Position numbers and translations under genes: made by a program. 64,000 nt of DNA from Delphinus delphis (Eukaryota; Chordata; Mammalia; Artiodactyla; Delphinidae). Positions 24,401-39,400 of this stretch are shown one piece after another; positions within the stretch are counted from its first letter, which is position 1; the number at the start of each line of letters is the position of its first letter. A model generated the notes under the pieces. The model saw only the letters and a list, made by a program, of their open reading frames with translations, was not told the origin of the DNA and did not search any database. The stretch spans positions 20,518,994-20,582,993 of the forward strand of contig NC_082693.1 of the NCBI RefSeq assembly GCF_949987515.2, given 5' to 3'.

Positions 24401-27400
24401 TTACTTTGTAGAACATCTGATATTTCCTCTTTTTTTTTTTTTTGTTTTTTGTTTTTTGGGGTTTTTTTGCAGTACGCGGGTCTCTCACTGCTGCGGCCTC
24501 TCCCGTTGCGGAGCACAGGCTCCGGACGCGCAGGCTCAGCGGCCGTGGCTCACGGGCCCAGCTGCTCCGCGGCATGTGGGATCTTCCCGGACCGGGGCAC
24601 GAACCCGCGTCCCCTGCATCGGCAGGCGGACTCTCAACCACTGCGCCACCAGGGAAGTCCATGATATTTCCTCTTGATTATTCAGGTTCTACATTTTTGT
24701 AGGCACACTACGGAAGTGATGTTATGTTCTTCTCCGTACAATATTTCAGGATTTTTAACTTTGATCACTTGATTAGTGTGGAGTTTGCCAAATACCCCTA
24801 TTGTAAAGTTACTATTTTTCCTTTATAATGGCTGTAAAAAATCACTCAGTCGATCTGAGAAAGAAAGGGAAAATTTTATTCGAGGCAAGTTGAGGATTAT
24901 AACTCAGGAACAGCCTTTCCGAAAGCTCTGAGAACTGTTCTGCCTGTTAAAGGTCAAAGCACATTTTGAGACAGAGGGCTGTACGTTCAACGACATATTA
25001 CTGACAGTCTACACAATCCAGGTCTAAGCATGCAAAGCGAGTAGTGGTTCGTGGGTCATCGTGGCTCCTTACAGGATTAAGAAGGAAGGTTAGGTCCTAA
25101 GGATTTGTCTTGCTGATGCTCAGAGAATGTTGCTGTTTTTGGTTGAGCAGGTATTTCTGCTGATGGGGATGTTTGGGATGCATAATGTAGATACACAGTG
25201 CACAGTAGAGGGGAGAGAGGAGGCAAAAGAGCAGAGAAAATATTTTATGTTTAAATTTTCCTTGACTTGCCTTAGAATATGAATTTTTATTTCATCAGTA
25301 ATTAATAAATATGGGAAGATACTTTGAATCTATGTAAACATTCTGTTCGTCATCAAACACTCACTAGTTTTAGTATCTGTGATATTATGATTTATTATAA
25401 GTAGTATATATTTGGTCTTTGTCCCATTTGTGGCACAGAGCTCCTAAAACCATTAGAATTTCCTAAGTGATGAGAGCAACAAAGGTGCCTTTTTTATGTT
25501 AATGAAATAACTTTTGGACCCCACCGTAGGACGAGGGGTAGTTGCCAGTGGAGCCAGTCATGTGATTAGGTGGTTGGAACTTTCAGTCCCACTCCCCAGA
25601 CCTCCAGGGAGGGGAGAGGGGATGGAGATTGAGTTTTATCACCAATGGCCAATGATCTAATCAATCATGCCTGTGTAACGAAGCCACCATAAAAACCCAA
25701 AAGGAGAGGTTTGGAAAGCTTCCACGTGGAGATTTGGAAAGTGTGGCATTTGAAAAGTGTGGCAGAGTGCGGAAGCTCCAGGCCCTTTCCCCATACCTTG
25801 CCCTGTACATCTCTTCCCTCTGGCGGTTCCTGAGTTATATCCTTGTATAATAAACTGGTGATATAGTAAGTAAAAAATTTCTTTGAGTTGCTCTAGCAAA
25901 TTAATGGAACACAAAGAGGAGTCATGGGAACCTCCAATCTATAGCTGGTCCATCAGAAGTACAGGTGACAACCCGGCCTTGAATTGGTGTCTACAGGGGG
26001 TGGGGTCAGTTTTGTAAGACTGCGCCATTAACCTGTGGCTCTGACACTATCACCACATAGGTAGTGTCAGAATTGGGTTGAACTGTAGAACACCCAGTGT
26101 CTTGAGAATTGCTTGTATGTGTGTATGTTGTGGGGTGGGGTAGGGGGGAGGGGGAAGAACCCTACACATTGGAATCGGTGATCAGAAACATAGCATCATT
26201 TGATATTTCTTGCCTAAATCAATTCTTACCATGGTGGTTGCCAAATAGAAAATGTTCAATTTCCAATATTCTTTCTATATTTTTTACTTGTCAATCTATC
26301 ATCAGGGTTTTACCATTTCTCTAACTAAATGAATTAATATCACTATGAATTTCTGGATTCTTCTTAATTCAATATATATAATCTGTTACTATCATTATTT
26401 ATTTTGATGCTCAAATTGTCCCAGAGTTGGCTGGCAAGATATTCTTTAAGCTGGCTCCTATGTCTGTTTGCATTGTCCCCATCTTTCTTTGAGCATCTCA
26501 TTACTTCCTGGAGCAACCAGGTGTCCCAGGTACTAATACTTTTGAGACATCCCCATGCTTTTTAGTAGCTTCCTTGTTTTCCCTAGTATTATAAAAGTCT
26601 TTAGACTTATCTCATACATTTCCTGCCCCAACCTTGGAATCAGTTATTTCTTCAAGGATCCATGGTTCCTTTTAATGGGAAATAATATATAGAGACCACA
26701 ATCTGGGGGCAGGGGATGGTGGTTGTTTCTAGGCATTTTCAGTGGGCAGACCTAAGAAGTACTTAAAAATTTTTGAAGATATATTGCATCATGAGTTCAT
26801 AGTCTTCCTTCTAAAGCAAATTCAGGACTACAGCATTTTTACTCATCTCATATGCCCTTTTACTCATCTGTATGCCCTTTTTCAACCACAGAAAATCTTG
26901 GTCTCAATGACACCAGTATAAATGTTCCTTTGCTTTCTTCTACAATACATACACAATGGTTTCAGATGAGCAGTACCCAAACTACTTATGTTGTTTCCTG
27001 TTGCTGAATTACGACACACTTGGCGGCTTGAAACCACACACACATTTACTACCTCACAATTTCTGTGAATTGGGAATTCACACATGGTTTACACGGGTCC
27101 TCTGTTAAGGAACTCACTCACAAGGCTGCAGTCAAGATGTTGGCCAGGGCAGCTGTCTCATCTGTGGCTCGACTGGGGAACGACCTGCTTTAGGTGGCAG
27201 GATTTAGTTTCTTGCAGTTGTAATACTGAGGGCTTCAGAGGTTTGCTGCTGTCAGCTGGACAGTTTCTTACTAGTTGGATCTCTAAACATAGGTAGTCCA
27301 TAATATGGCAGTTTGCCTCTTCAAAGCCAGCAAGGGAATGACTCCAGCAAGATAGGCACTGTGATCTTATGTAACTTAATCATGCAATTAGATACATGTA

Positions 27401-30400
27401 ATCCTGTCTCCTTTGCCATATTCTACGGGTTAGAGGCAAGTCCCAGGTCATGCCCACACTCAAGGGAGGAGACTACACAGGGGTGTAAACATTAGAAAGC
27501 AGGGATCATAAAGGGGCACCCTGGACTCTGTCCACCTCACCACCACAATGGTTTAAGGCTTGTTTTTGGTCATTCTTTCTCCTTAAGCTATATACAACAA
27601 GTTCCCTAAGTATGTACGGGAATGTTCCCAGACTTGCTTTATAATCTGCTTTTGCTCACTTAATAATTTTGAGTACTTGTCTGGGTCAACAAATTTGCTT
27701 TATATACTGTACTTTTGGGGGATGTAACATAATATATTTAAACAATATGTCTCAATTGGATATTTTTTTCTCTATTATAAACAGCACCATAATGATCCAT
27801 AATGAACATTCTCATAGCAAAACATTTGCCTATACTCTTTTTTTTTTTTTGCGGTACGCGGGCCTCTCACTGTTGTGGCCTCTCCCGTTGCGGAGCACAG
27901 GCTCCAGACGCGCAGGCTCAGCGGCCACGGCTCATGGGCCCAGCCGCTCTGCGGCATGTGGGATCTTCCCGGACCGGGGCCCGAACCCACGTCCCTTGCA
28001 TTGGCAGGCGGACTCCCAACCACTGCGCAACCAGGGAAGCCCTGCCTATACTCTTAATTATATTGGTAGGATGAATGGGACTTATTTATTGCCCCAAAGC
28101 CTCTCTGTTTGGACAGAATTTAAGGAACTATTTCCCTGAAGAAAATAAGGAAGCTCCACTGAAGGGAGATGGGAGATGTGTTAGAAACAGAACCAATGGG
28201 TGTGTGTGTGTGCGTGTGCGTGTGTGTGCGTGTGTGTGCGTGTGTAATGTACATAAAGAGATTTATTGTAAAGAATTGACTCACATGATTATGGAAGCAG
28301 ACAAGTTCTAAGATCTGCAGGGTGAGTGAGCAAGCTGAAATCCTGGAGAGCTGATGATGGTTTAGCCCCAGTCAGCGTCCAAAGACCTGAGAACCAGGAG
28401 GGAACCCGTCCAAAGGTCGACAGGCTGAAAACTGAGAAGGAGCTGATGTTTTTGTTTGAGTCCAAAGTCAGGAAAAAAGACAAGTCCGGGTTCAAAGGCA
28501 GTCATGCAGGAAGGCATGACTCTCACTTGGGGAAGGGTCTACCTTTTTGTTCTAGCCAGGCCCACACACATTAGGGAGGGCAGTCTGTGTTACTTAGTTT
28601 ACCAGTTTAAATGTTAATCTCATTCAAAAACACCCTGACAGATGCAACCAGAATAACGTTTGATCAAATATCTGGGCACTTCATGGCCCCGTTGACACAT
28701 TGCAAAACCATACAGAAGAACTTTCGAGTTTTGAGGTTCCAGAGTTTTCGTGGTGGAAAATGAGATATAGGTATTCTTTTTGACTCTCCAACTCTACTGC
28801 AAACAGGAATAGAAATCATCTCTCTAAATAATTATTAATAATTTTATTTCCATTTCTTCCTGTCACAGCCAAATGACATTTTCCATTAAATTAATACTCT
28901 CTTTAAAGTTGTTCAGTCTCCTTTACAACTCTCCCCTCCTTCTAATTATATACTGGACTTATTCTATATATATATCAGGGTCTCTGCTTACCTTCTGGGG
29001 GAAGAATCTTCACTTCTGCATCTACCCTATCAACCTTCTACTTCCTTTTCCTTCTCCCCTTCAAGCAGCTAGCCTAAGTCAGGACTTAGTTAAAAGACGT
29101 GTCTTATGCTTAAGGAAGATTGGTGTGTTAATAACTAACATAGTCTGTTTGACTTTAATTTCTGAATGTGATAGTAGGACTGACTGTGTCTGAGAATGAC
29201 TTTTCTACCCCTCCCCCCAAATAAAAGTCAGACCACTTACTGGAGGCTGAAATTTCATCCGAATGTTTTTTAAGAAAAGAATGGGAGACAAAAATAAAGT
29301 GGCATTTTGATCACTTCCCACAAGTGACTATTGAATACATATATCGTTCTTATTTAGATCTCACAACAACTCTGTGTAGTAGCATCATCTCACAGACAAG
29401 TACACTGAGGCTCAGAGAGATTGAGCAATTTTCCCAGAGCCACACAGCTGATACAGTTCAGAGCCAAGATTTGACCCTAGTCTGTTAGACTCCAACCCAA
29501 CTGTTAGACTCCAACCCAAGGCCAGTGCTCTTTTTACTCTGTGATACCAACTCAGCAGTACTGCGAGGGTTATAAGGCACGTTTAGGTTCCCAAGGGACC
29601 TAAAAGAGTTAAGTGCCTCATTTTTAAAAAATAATCTTTCCGCACCTTTTAAAACTAACTTGGCTTTCTTCTTCCTAAGGCTCAGTCAGAGTTACCAAAG
29701 TAATAGATTACCTGAGACAAACAACTAGTCAAGGTTCTGAAGATGGTAGCCTTGAGGAGCTGTGGAACAGGCTCGATCCTGAAAAGAGAGACATGCATGT
29801 GAATCTGGAAACCTTCCAGGCCATCATGAGAGAATGGATAGCTCACTGCAGAAACAAATGGTAATCATCGTCCCAGCAGGATGTGTTTTCAGGTTCTGTT
29901 TTAACAATTGCTTACAATGAATGCTAATCACTGTTTTCTGCGCTGATGGAAATACTGTAATCTGGTGCTTTTCACATTTGAGTGTGCACTGGAATCACCT
30001 AAATGGTATTCTATCTGATTGTTGGGTATCTCCACCATGATTGAGTAGGTCTGGGGTTAAGCCTGATAATTTGCGTTTCTAGCATGTTTCCAGGTGACAC
30101 TGATACTGATGGGGGGAGTTGGTGGGGGGTGACGGGCACACTTTGAGAACCTATTATGTTAATTATGATAACATTCATTTATTGTGATTAGGGGCAGCAC
30201 ATATTATTACGTTCTTCTGGCATAGGAGTCAAGCAAATTATTGGTACTGACCACCAAGTCACCAAATGAATCTAAATTCAGCATGAACTCCCTTTTAAGG
30301 TCAGTGGGGAGATGTAGTCAGTGAGTGTAATTTAGAAGCCTAGAATATAGGGAGGCTAAAAGGAAAAGGAAAGGATGGTGAAGCTGAGAAAGGAGAAGGA

Positions 30401-33400
30401 GAATGGTACCATGAGATCAGGTGCCCTGGGCGGATACTGGAGACGCATCATCTTCTTTCACAGGAAGCCTAATCCTTTGGCTTTTACTCAGCCACCAATC
30501 TCCAGCTACCAGCTGATATGTACTAGGGGTTCTCTTAAAGAATGCTTTAAGCCCAAACGGTGGCAAAACTTGCTAGATTTCATGCGGGGTTAGGATGTAT
30601 ATGCTGCAGGAAGGGGGACCCGTTCCGGGGCCTGAGAGTGGACTCTTGTCTAACACTCAGAAATGAATTGTCCAAGGAGACACATGTGCTGACAAAGCAG
30701 GAGACTTAATTGGGAAGCGGTGCCCAGGTGGAGAGCAGCAGGGTAAGGGAACCCAGGAGGACTGCCCTGCCACGTGGCTCGCAGTCTCGGGTTTTGCGGT
30801 AATGGGGTTAGTTTCCGTGTTGTCTCTGACCCATCATTCTGACTCAGGATCCTCCCTGGTGGCGTGCGCATCCCTCTGCCAAGATGGGTTCCAGCGTGCG
30901 GGTTTCTGGGAGGTTGGCAGGACATAGAGTCTCTTCCTTCCTCTTTTTGGCTCCTCTCACATTCTCCTGGTTAGTTTTCTGCGGTAGCACTGTGTGGTGG
31001 TTTTTTTTTTTTTTTTTTTTTTTGTCTGTGTTGGGTTTTTCATTGCTGCATACGGGCTTTCTCTAGTTGCGGCGAGCAGGGGCTACTCTTCGTTGCGGTG
31101 CGTGGGCTTCTCGCTGAGGGGGCTTCTCTTGTTGTGGCGCATGGGCTCTAGAGCGCCGGCTCAGTAGCTGTGGTGCACGGGCTTAGTTGCTCTGCGGCAC
31201 GTGGGATCTTCCCGGATCAGGGCTCGAACCTGTGTCCCCTGAATTGGCAGGGGGATTCTTAACCGCTGTGCCCCCAGGGAAGCCCAGTACTGTGTGCTCT
31301 ATCGGGACCTCCTGTTGTGAGACAATTCATGCAAGTGGTTATCATCATGCCTGGCCAAGGCAGGCGGTTTTGGTCAATGGTTTCCTAATATATAATGACT
31401 TAAAGAATGTGACTGACGGGCTTCCCTGGTGGCGCAGTGGTTGGGGGTCCGCCAGCCGGTGCGGGGGGCGCGGGTTCGTGCCCCGGTCCGGGAGGGTCCC
31501 GCGGGCCGTGGCTGCTGGGCCTGCGCGTCTGGAGCCTGTGCTCCGCGACGGGAGAGGCCACGGCGGTGGGAGGCCGGCGTACCGCAAAAAAAAAAAAAAA
31601 ATGTGACTGAGATGTTGTTTGTTATACACGAGTTAATTGTCAAGGCAAGATAAATATATATAAAAATATCTAATCTTACTAGTAATCAAAGAAATGCAAA
31701 TAAAGAGAACATATCATTTGTGCCCATCAGGTTAACAAAGATTTAGAAGAATGACTCCATCCCATGTCATCAGGGCAGGTGGAGAAATAGGCCCTCTCCT
31801 ACTTTGTTGGTAATAGTGTAAGTTGGCACAGTTTTTCACGGGCAATTTAGGAATGTGTATCAAACCCTTAAAAATATGTAATGTGGTCAAATAATGTAAC
31901 TTCAGGAAAAATAACCAATCATATACTCTATATATGCAGAACGTTGTTTATGATAGTGGTAAATATAAGCAATGCAAATATTTAAAAGCAGATATTTAGA
32001 CAAATGACTTACAATACTTCCATACACTAGAATCCTAATTAGTCACTCAAAATTATAATTAGATAAATATTTGACAAGAGAAACATTCATATGTATTAAT
32101 TTCAAACTATCGGCCATAGATCTGTATATGTCGTACGATCCCTTATTTGTCAAGAAATAAAAATATGCACAGAAAAGTTGGGAGGAATATACTCCAAAAT
32201 GATTACCTCTGCACGATGACCTTAAGTTTGTGTCCTCTTTTCTTATGAATTTTCTATTCTTACTAAAATATTTAGGTTTGATTGTGTAATAAAAATATCA
32301 ATAATTCATTTATAAAGTGGCGTGAGGGCTGAAGAGAAAACTTATTTTTATAACACGTAGAAAGGAAAAGAAAAAAATATGGGAGATATAAATACAAAAT
32401 ATCAGAACAGAAACTCAGAAATGGTGATGGATGTAGATCTAGGAATAGTAAGAGTGATGTCTGAGTTACTCTGCTCAGTCATCTTCTGACAGACATCTCA
32501 CATTGAAATGCAACGGGATGTAAGTACAAATTTAGTGGCTTTTGTAGCTGCTCCAGAGAGGTCATCTAAGGGTTTGGCATTTAGAAAGGTTAAGTGATAA
32601 AACTAAAATCATAGTATAAAGACTCTTGGAAAAGAAATGGTTGAAATTTTAATATGTTTATTTTGGGGGTTAGAGCTAGCATTGGTGTCCTGGATAGAGG
32701 CCTGTGAAGAGGGTTCCCCAAATTTCAGGTGTGAAATGTTCCAAGGTACAGTTAGTCTAGGTTCAACTTGATTTTTCATGAGAAAGAACACCATCAATGT
32801 ATCCCAAAGTATTAGTTGTTTGTGTCTTTTCCTTCCCATTTCTTTAAGGCCCAAGGTCTTGCTACCTCTACAAGTGTCCACTTATCCCTTTAAACTACAT
32901 CAACTTCCTGACCCACTGAGACCTCCCATCCCCTAAGCACAGCTGCTGTACTCGACACCTACCTACTTCTGTGCGCACATTCTCTTTTCACGTTAGATTA
33001 AAAGTTTACGGAAGGTGGAGGTACGCCTTATGTTTCTTTTCTATGACCGTATTTAAGCACGGTGTTGGGTTCCAAGTAGTTGCTGAATGAATAGATGGTT
33101 TTAAAATTCAGAAAGAAAGACCTGAATAAGAAAGTACAGAACACAACTGAAAAATTAGCTAAGCTTTGGTTTGACAAAGAATCCTAGCTCATTGGTTTTG
33201 TTTTTTTGGTTACAGGGAAGGAGTGAATAATGGATCAAGCAGCAGAACGGGTAATTCTGCTTTGGAACAGGACAGCAGAAAATCAGGTGTAGCAAGTATG
33301 AATGTGTGTCTTTGGGATTGTTCTGCCACTTTCTTGTGGTTTGGAGAAATGGATTTTTCATAAACCTCTCTTATATGTGTTTCAGTTAAGATGACCACAG

Positions 33401-36400
33401 ATATAACAGAGTCTGTATCACGGAGCTTTGAGGCTTTGGGTGGAGACATGTTTAAAGGAGTCTTGTAAGCATTCTTACTTACAATGCTTTCTTAAGTGCC
33501 TCAAGTTTTCTTATTTATTTCGTAGATTTATGTATTTTATTTACAATAAAGTCACTTAGCTCTTCTTGTGTGTGTGTGTGGTAGGGCTAACATAATTTAC
33601 TTTTAACTTTTACCTATTCTATCCCAATTGCATTAGAAGTAGTTTCACTAGGAACACAAATTATGGAAAATTAGTATGACATGAATTAACATTTTCTCAC
33701 TCATGAAACACTTCTCCTTCTTTGACTTCATGTGTTTTCCATGGAAAACAAATTCCATTTGAAGTACAATTATGACATTGACCTTAAGCTCTTTGGGGGA
33801 TTACTTTTTTATTTTTTATTTTTTTTGCGTTACGCGGGCCTCTCACTGCTGTGGCCTCTCCCGTTGCGGAGCACAGGCTCCGGACACACAGGCTCAGCGA
33901 CCATGGCTGACAGGCCCAGCCGCTCCACAGCATATGGGATCTTCCCGGACCGGGGCACGAACCCGTGTCCCCTGCATCGGCAGGCGGACTCTCAACCACT
34001 GCGCCACCAGGGAAGCCCTGGGGGATTACTTTTAAAGCACTTCTTTAATAGATACTTTTAGATATGAATGAGAAAAGCTGTTTTCTGCTAAATGTGAGTT
34101 TTAGATATTAAGGGGAGGTGACTCTATCCTTCCTTAATATTATTTTTTTGCCACACACCACATGGCATGTGGGATCTTAGTTCCCAGACCAGGGATCGAA
34201 CCCACGCCCGCTGCATGGGATGCACAGAGTCTTAACCACTGGACCTGTCCTTGCTCATTTTATCTTTGCCACTTCAGGTTTATCCATGCGAAAATGGTGG
34301 AGTAGGACCCATGTAGCCAATCTGTGCTAAACTCTAAGAAAATATGGCAAGGAGGAAGAGAAGGCCTGGGACTCCATGAAACACACAGTCCTGACTCTCG
34401 CAGGGTTTATGATCCCATGTCAGGGGCCAGAGTGACACCCACAAACATTAACAAGCTGTAGAAAATTATAGGAAAGATGAGTCCTAAATTGTGAGCTTCA
34501 GGCTACAATTATAAGACTCTAGGAATTGTTTCCTAGTTAAAGGCCTATTCAAACCTGCCAAGATTCCTGACTGAAAGAGTACAGTGTCAGTTTATTTCAG
34601 GACTTTCCATAACCCAGGCAGAAATAGGAACTCTTCAGCGTAGACAGCGGCAGGTGTTGGGAGCAAAGTGGAAAGAAGGAAATAAAAGCTGTAGAAGTCG
34701 ACTTCACTAGTGGCAGGTGCTAAATATCTGGGAATTTTGGAAAAATCTTTGATGCTATTGTAATAGGTACTTGAATAAATACTGTGTAAATAAACTACAC
34801 TAATGAGGATGAATGAAGACAGAGTAGAAAATCTCACAGGAATATTTAAGCCTGTTTGGGCTTAACCGTTCGCCTTACTTTGATAGGAGGGGATTAGAGA
34901 TGTTGAAGATTATTCTCATTCATTCTTTCACCTGCAGAGAGGTGCCTGATTTGATTACCTGTGTAGCAGACCTGCATTTCAACAAGCAGAAATTGGAGGA
35001 GGAAAATAATAAGCTTAAATTGGCATTAGAAAGCTTAGAAGACGCTAACAGCCAGTTATCAGAGGACTGTACTGAATTGCGCCTTCAGATAAAAAGGTGA
35101 GCCGTGATGGGGTTACTGTGTGCTGGGAGCTTTCAGTTCTTTTTCCTTTTTTAAAAAAATAAATCTGTTTCTCACTGAGATATAATTCACATGGCAGAAA
35201 ATTCACCCTTTTAAGGTATACAATTAATTCAGTGGTTTTTAGTATGTTCATAAGGTTGTACAGCCATCACCATGATTTAATTCCAGAATATTTTCATCAC
35301 TCCAAAAAGAAACCCCATACTGATTAGCAGTCACTCTTCATTTCCCCCTCGTCTCAGCATCTGGCAACCACTAATCTACTTTCTATCTCTCTGGATTTGC
35401 CTGTTCTGGGCATTTTCCTATAAATGGAATCATACAGTATGTGACCTTTGTGTCTCTCTTCTTTCACTGAGCATCACATTTCCAAAGCTTATCCATGTCG
35501 TAGCATATATCACTGCTTCATTCCTTTTTATGGCTGAATAATATTCCATTGTATGGCTATACCTCAGTTTGGACCCTTGGTTTATTTCCACTTTTTGACT
35601 CTTATGAATAGTACTGCTATGAACATCTGTGTACAAGTTTTTATGTGGACATACGTTTTCAGTTCTCTTGGGTGTATACCTAGGAGTGGAATTGCTGGGT
35701 AGTAACCTATACTTAGCGTTGTGAGGAGCTGCCAAACTGTTTTCCAAAGCAGCTGCACTATTTTACTTTCCCACCTGTAAGGTTTGTTAGTTCTTTTCTA
35801 GCGATGATGTTCTCTATGTCGTTCAATCTCTGTGTAAGACCAGTATGCCTAAGGATCAGGCGTGAATCCATCCCAACAGCCTGTGGTTCGGTAGAACTCT
35901 TACTCTATGCAAAGTCCCATGCTAAGTATTATGAGTACATTGATGAGTCATGTTTAAAATGTACCCTCAGGGCACCTGGAGCCTAGAAGGATGATAAGAA
36001 TTTCGTGATCTTAGCTTAAGATAGGAGGGGATAACGGACCTTGGAGACATACCGGATAAAGTGTCAGATGCTGGTACAATAGGTTGCTGGGAGATGCTTG
36101 AGCATCAGGAAACAAGCAACATGCTTCTCACAGAGTATGTGTGTACAGATGTTGTAGGTCTAAAATTCTGAACAGAAAAGTTCTAAGTTAACTTGAAAAG
36201 ACAGTAAAGCATTCTGACCATGAACTCTTACCCTCATAATTTTTGACCAGCCTCCAAACCAATCTATAAAATTAAAAAAATATATGCTAACCTTTGGCTT
36301 CCCTGGTGGTGCAGTGGTTGAGAGTCCGCCTGCCGATGCAGGGGACAGGGGTTCATGCCTTGGTCCGGGAGGATCCCACATGCCGCGGAGCAGCTGGGTC

Positions 36401-39400
36401 CGTGAGCCATGGCCGCTGAGCCTGCGCGTCTGGAGCCCGTGCTCTGCAACGGGAGAGACCACAGCAGTGAGAGGCCTGCATACCGCAAAAAAAAATTAAA
36501 AAAAAAAAAAAAATATGCTAACCTCAAGCTCTCTCCATTCCATAATTGGCTTATTTATTATTTATTTGAAATATAATAATTCAAAGTTTCTTTAAAAAAG
36601 CAAACAAAGTATGCTTTGGGTGAATGTGCCAGACAGGGCTTTTGGTTGCAAGCACTAGAAGCTGACTCTGGTTAAGTTAAGCAGTGAAGACATGTCTTGA
36701 AGGGAATTGGGTAACTTGCAGGATGGACAGAAAGGCTAGAGAATCTGGATGGACAGCGGAAATGCCAGTGTCTACAGAATTAAGCCTCCTCTTTTCTACC
36801 CCCACCCCCAATTCCCACCCCCACACACAATCCTTCAGGAAAAGCCTGTTTCCTGTCGGCACTCCCAGCCTATTTTTGATATTGGCTGTTGTCCCATCAT
36901 GGTATAGTTTGCCTTCTGTGTTAATGTGTCCTCGTTAATGGGAGGAACCGTGTCTTATTTATCCTGGTTGCCCCAGCACTTAGTAGAATGTCTGCCATAG
37001 AAGAGCAGTCCCTTCCTTCCAGTTGCCTGCAAACCAGAAATCTCTGTCTCCTTTTACTTCCCCAGACTTCACTTCTACATCAAATAGCAAGTCCTGTTAA
37101 TTTACCCACTTTATCTCTCGCAGATAGATTTACTTCCTTCCATTCCCATAGCTGCCACTCAGTTTAGGTCAGCATCACCTTTCACCTGGGTCACTGCAGC
37201 AGCCTCCTGGTTAGGTTCCCCTCCTTTTCCAAAGCTTGTGCCGCCCCAGCAGGCAGGTTCCTCCTAACTGCCAGTCTGACCACATCATGCCCCTGCTGTA
37301 ACCACTTCAATGCATTCCTTTCGCACTCAGGGTAAAATCCGAAGTCCTTCATCTGGTTTGCAAACCCCTTCACGATGGGGCCTCTGATGCCTTGTCTCTA
37401 CCTCCCGTTTTCCCCTCTATGCTCCAGCAATATCGGACTGCTTGCAGTCCCTCAGTGAGCTTCTGTTCTGTCCCCTCTGTCCCCCTCTGTCCCCCTCCCC
37501 TTCCTCCTTCTCATTATCTGAGCTGTCTTCCTTTTATAGTGTCTACAGAACTTGGGTTCACTCCAGCCTTGGTTCTTATTATACTGTAATAGCAATTATG
37601 ATTGTCTGTTTACCTTACTAGACTATAAGTTCCAGGAGGGCAGAGTTCTTAGGATTGGGTTCATCTTTACCTTATTCAATGCCTATTAGAATGAATGGCA
37701 TGGAGTCGGAGCTCAATAAGTATTGATTGAATGATCAATGTAATTTCTTAGTAAGGAAAAAATTATACCTTCTTCAAGACCCTGCTCAGAAAACAGTTTA
37801 TAATCTTTTGGGAGTACAAATAGGTAATTCCATGATATAGATTACCATAATACATTTAATAGGTTTTCCTTTGTTGGACATTTAGTTTCTTTCCAATGTT
37901 TTGTTATTGTAAACAATGTTGCAGTAAACCTTTTAAATAAAATATATGATATAAAGACTATCTGTAACTACTTGTTTGTTTAGTTGTCATCTCCTTCACT
38001 AGTATGTAACCTCTCTAAGGTTACACCATGTCTCTTTTGTCCAACATCATGGGTCCTCTTGCAAGGTACAGCCCCTGATCATGATATTATTCAATAACTG
38101 TTTGTGGGATTGCATTAACTACTATTACATCTTATTAGTAGAAGGAAAGAACCGTGTGATTCAGCCAGTGATGGATTTCAAAGGGAGCCTCCAAATCTCT
38201 ATCTTCAGGAATATGTTTGTTTCCTTCTATCCTTTTCCCCCCACCATGCTCCACCCAAATCCCTTCCTTTTCCAAGGACTGTGGAAGATCTTGTGTAAGT
38301 TTTTTTTTTTTTTTTTTTTTTTCCTACTGTTGTTGGCATCTGGTTTGAGTTTTCAGTGGTTTTCAACTTGGGTTTAAAAATAGTCCGTGGCTTTACTTAG
38401 TATCTTTGACGGTTATATTTGAGGTTTTGCTCATTGCCTTCTCTCCCCACCCCACAGTGCCCACCAGGCTATTATAAGAACAAATCTGTTAAGAGAAGAA
38501 CTGGAGGAACTGAAAATTAGTATGAACGCTTCAGAAGAGCAGAAGACCATGATTGTAGCCCAGAACAAACAATTAGTAAGTCATCCAAGTACTTTGAAAT
38601 GGACCTATATTAATAGTTTATATAACTAAAATCCAAGAGGGTTTATTTGGAAACAAAAATCAGAAATCAGTAGACTGATGAATGAATTGGTAACACCTTA
38701 GAAAAATAAAGGCAGGTAGGATAAAAAACTGTGTTTTCCTTTTCAACCAGGATTAAAATTCTTTACAAATTAGTCATATTTGCAATGATTTGTGAAGATC
38801 TAGAATGCCTTCTGAAGTTAATAGGAGAATTCATAAATATTTGACACTAGAAACCACTTACATTTTCCAAAAAATTTTCTCTGTCAAACTTTCACCTTTT
38901 TCTCAGTTTTTTTTTTAAATCCATTTTCTCAGCACGTACAGATTAGTAATTAGTTCCATTAATCAGTCCTTATGCTAAAGAAGCACAGGCTTGTAATTTT
39001 TAGAGCAAAACATTATTTAGACTAAGCTTTAATTCAACTACCAGAGAAGTAATTCTTTTTATTGGGAATGTTAAACTATTATCTAGAGCTTTAGTAATAA
39101 TCTTCAAAATCCTTCCATCAGTATTTGCGCATTGCTAACCATGGTGGGGGGTCAGCGGAAAGTCATTCAGACTAATTTATTTTTAGGTCTAAGTCATCAG
39201 AAGACTTGGATTCCAGGCCTGTGTCTTTCACTCATGATTTCCTACAACCTACACAACTCAGCTTAGCTTTTGCCTCAACAGTCAAATTTGGGGACTGGAC
39301 TCATTGAGTGTCAGGTGACTGCAAGTCTCTGTGAATGCATTACAGCAAAGACTCATTCTGGGACCACTGAGGAGCTTCTATGTGGAAGCCATGTAGAGCA

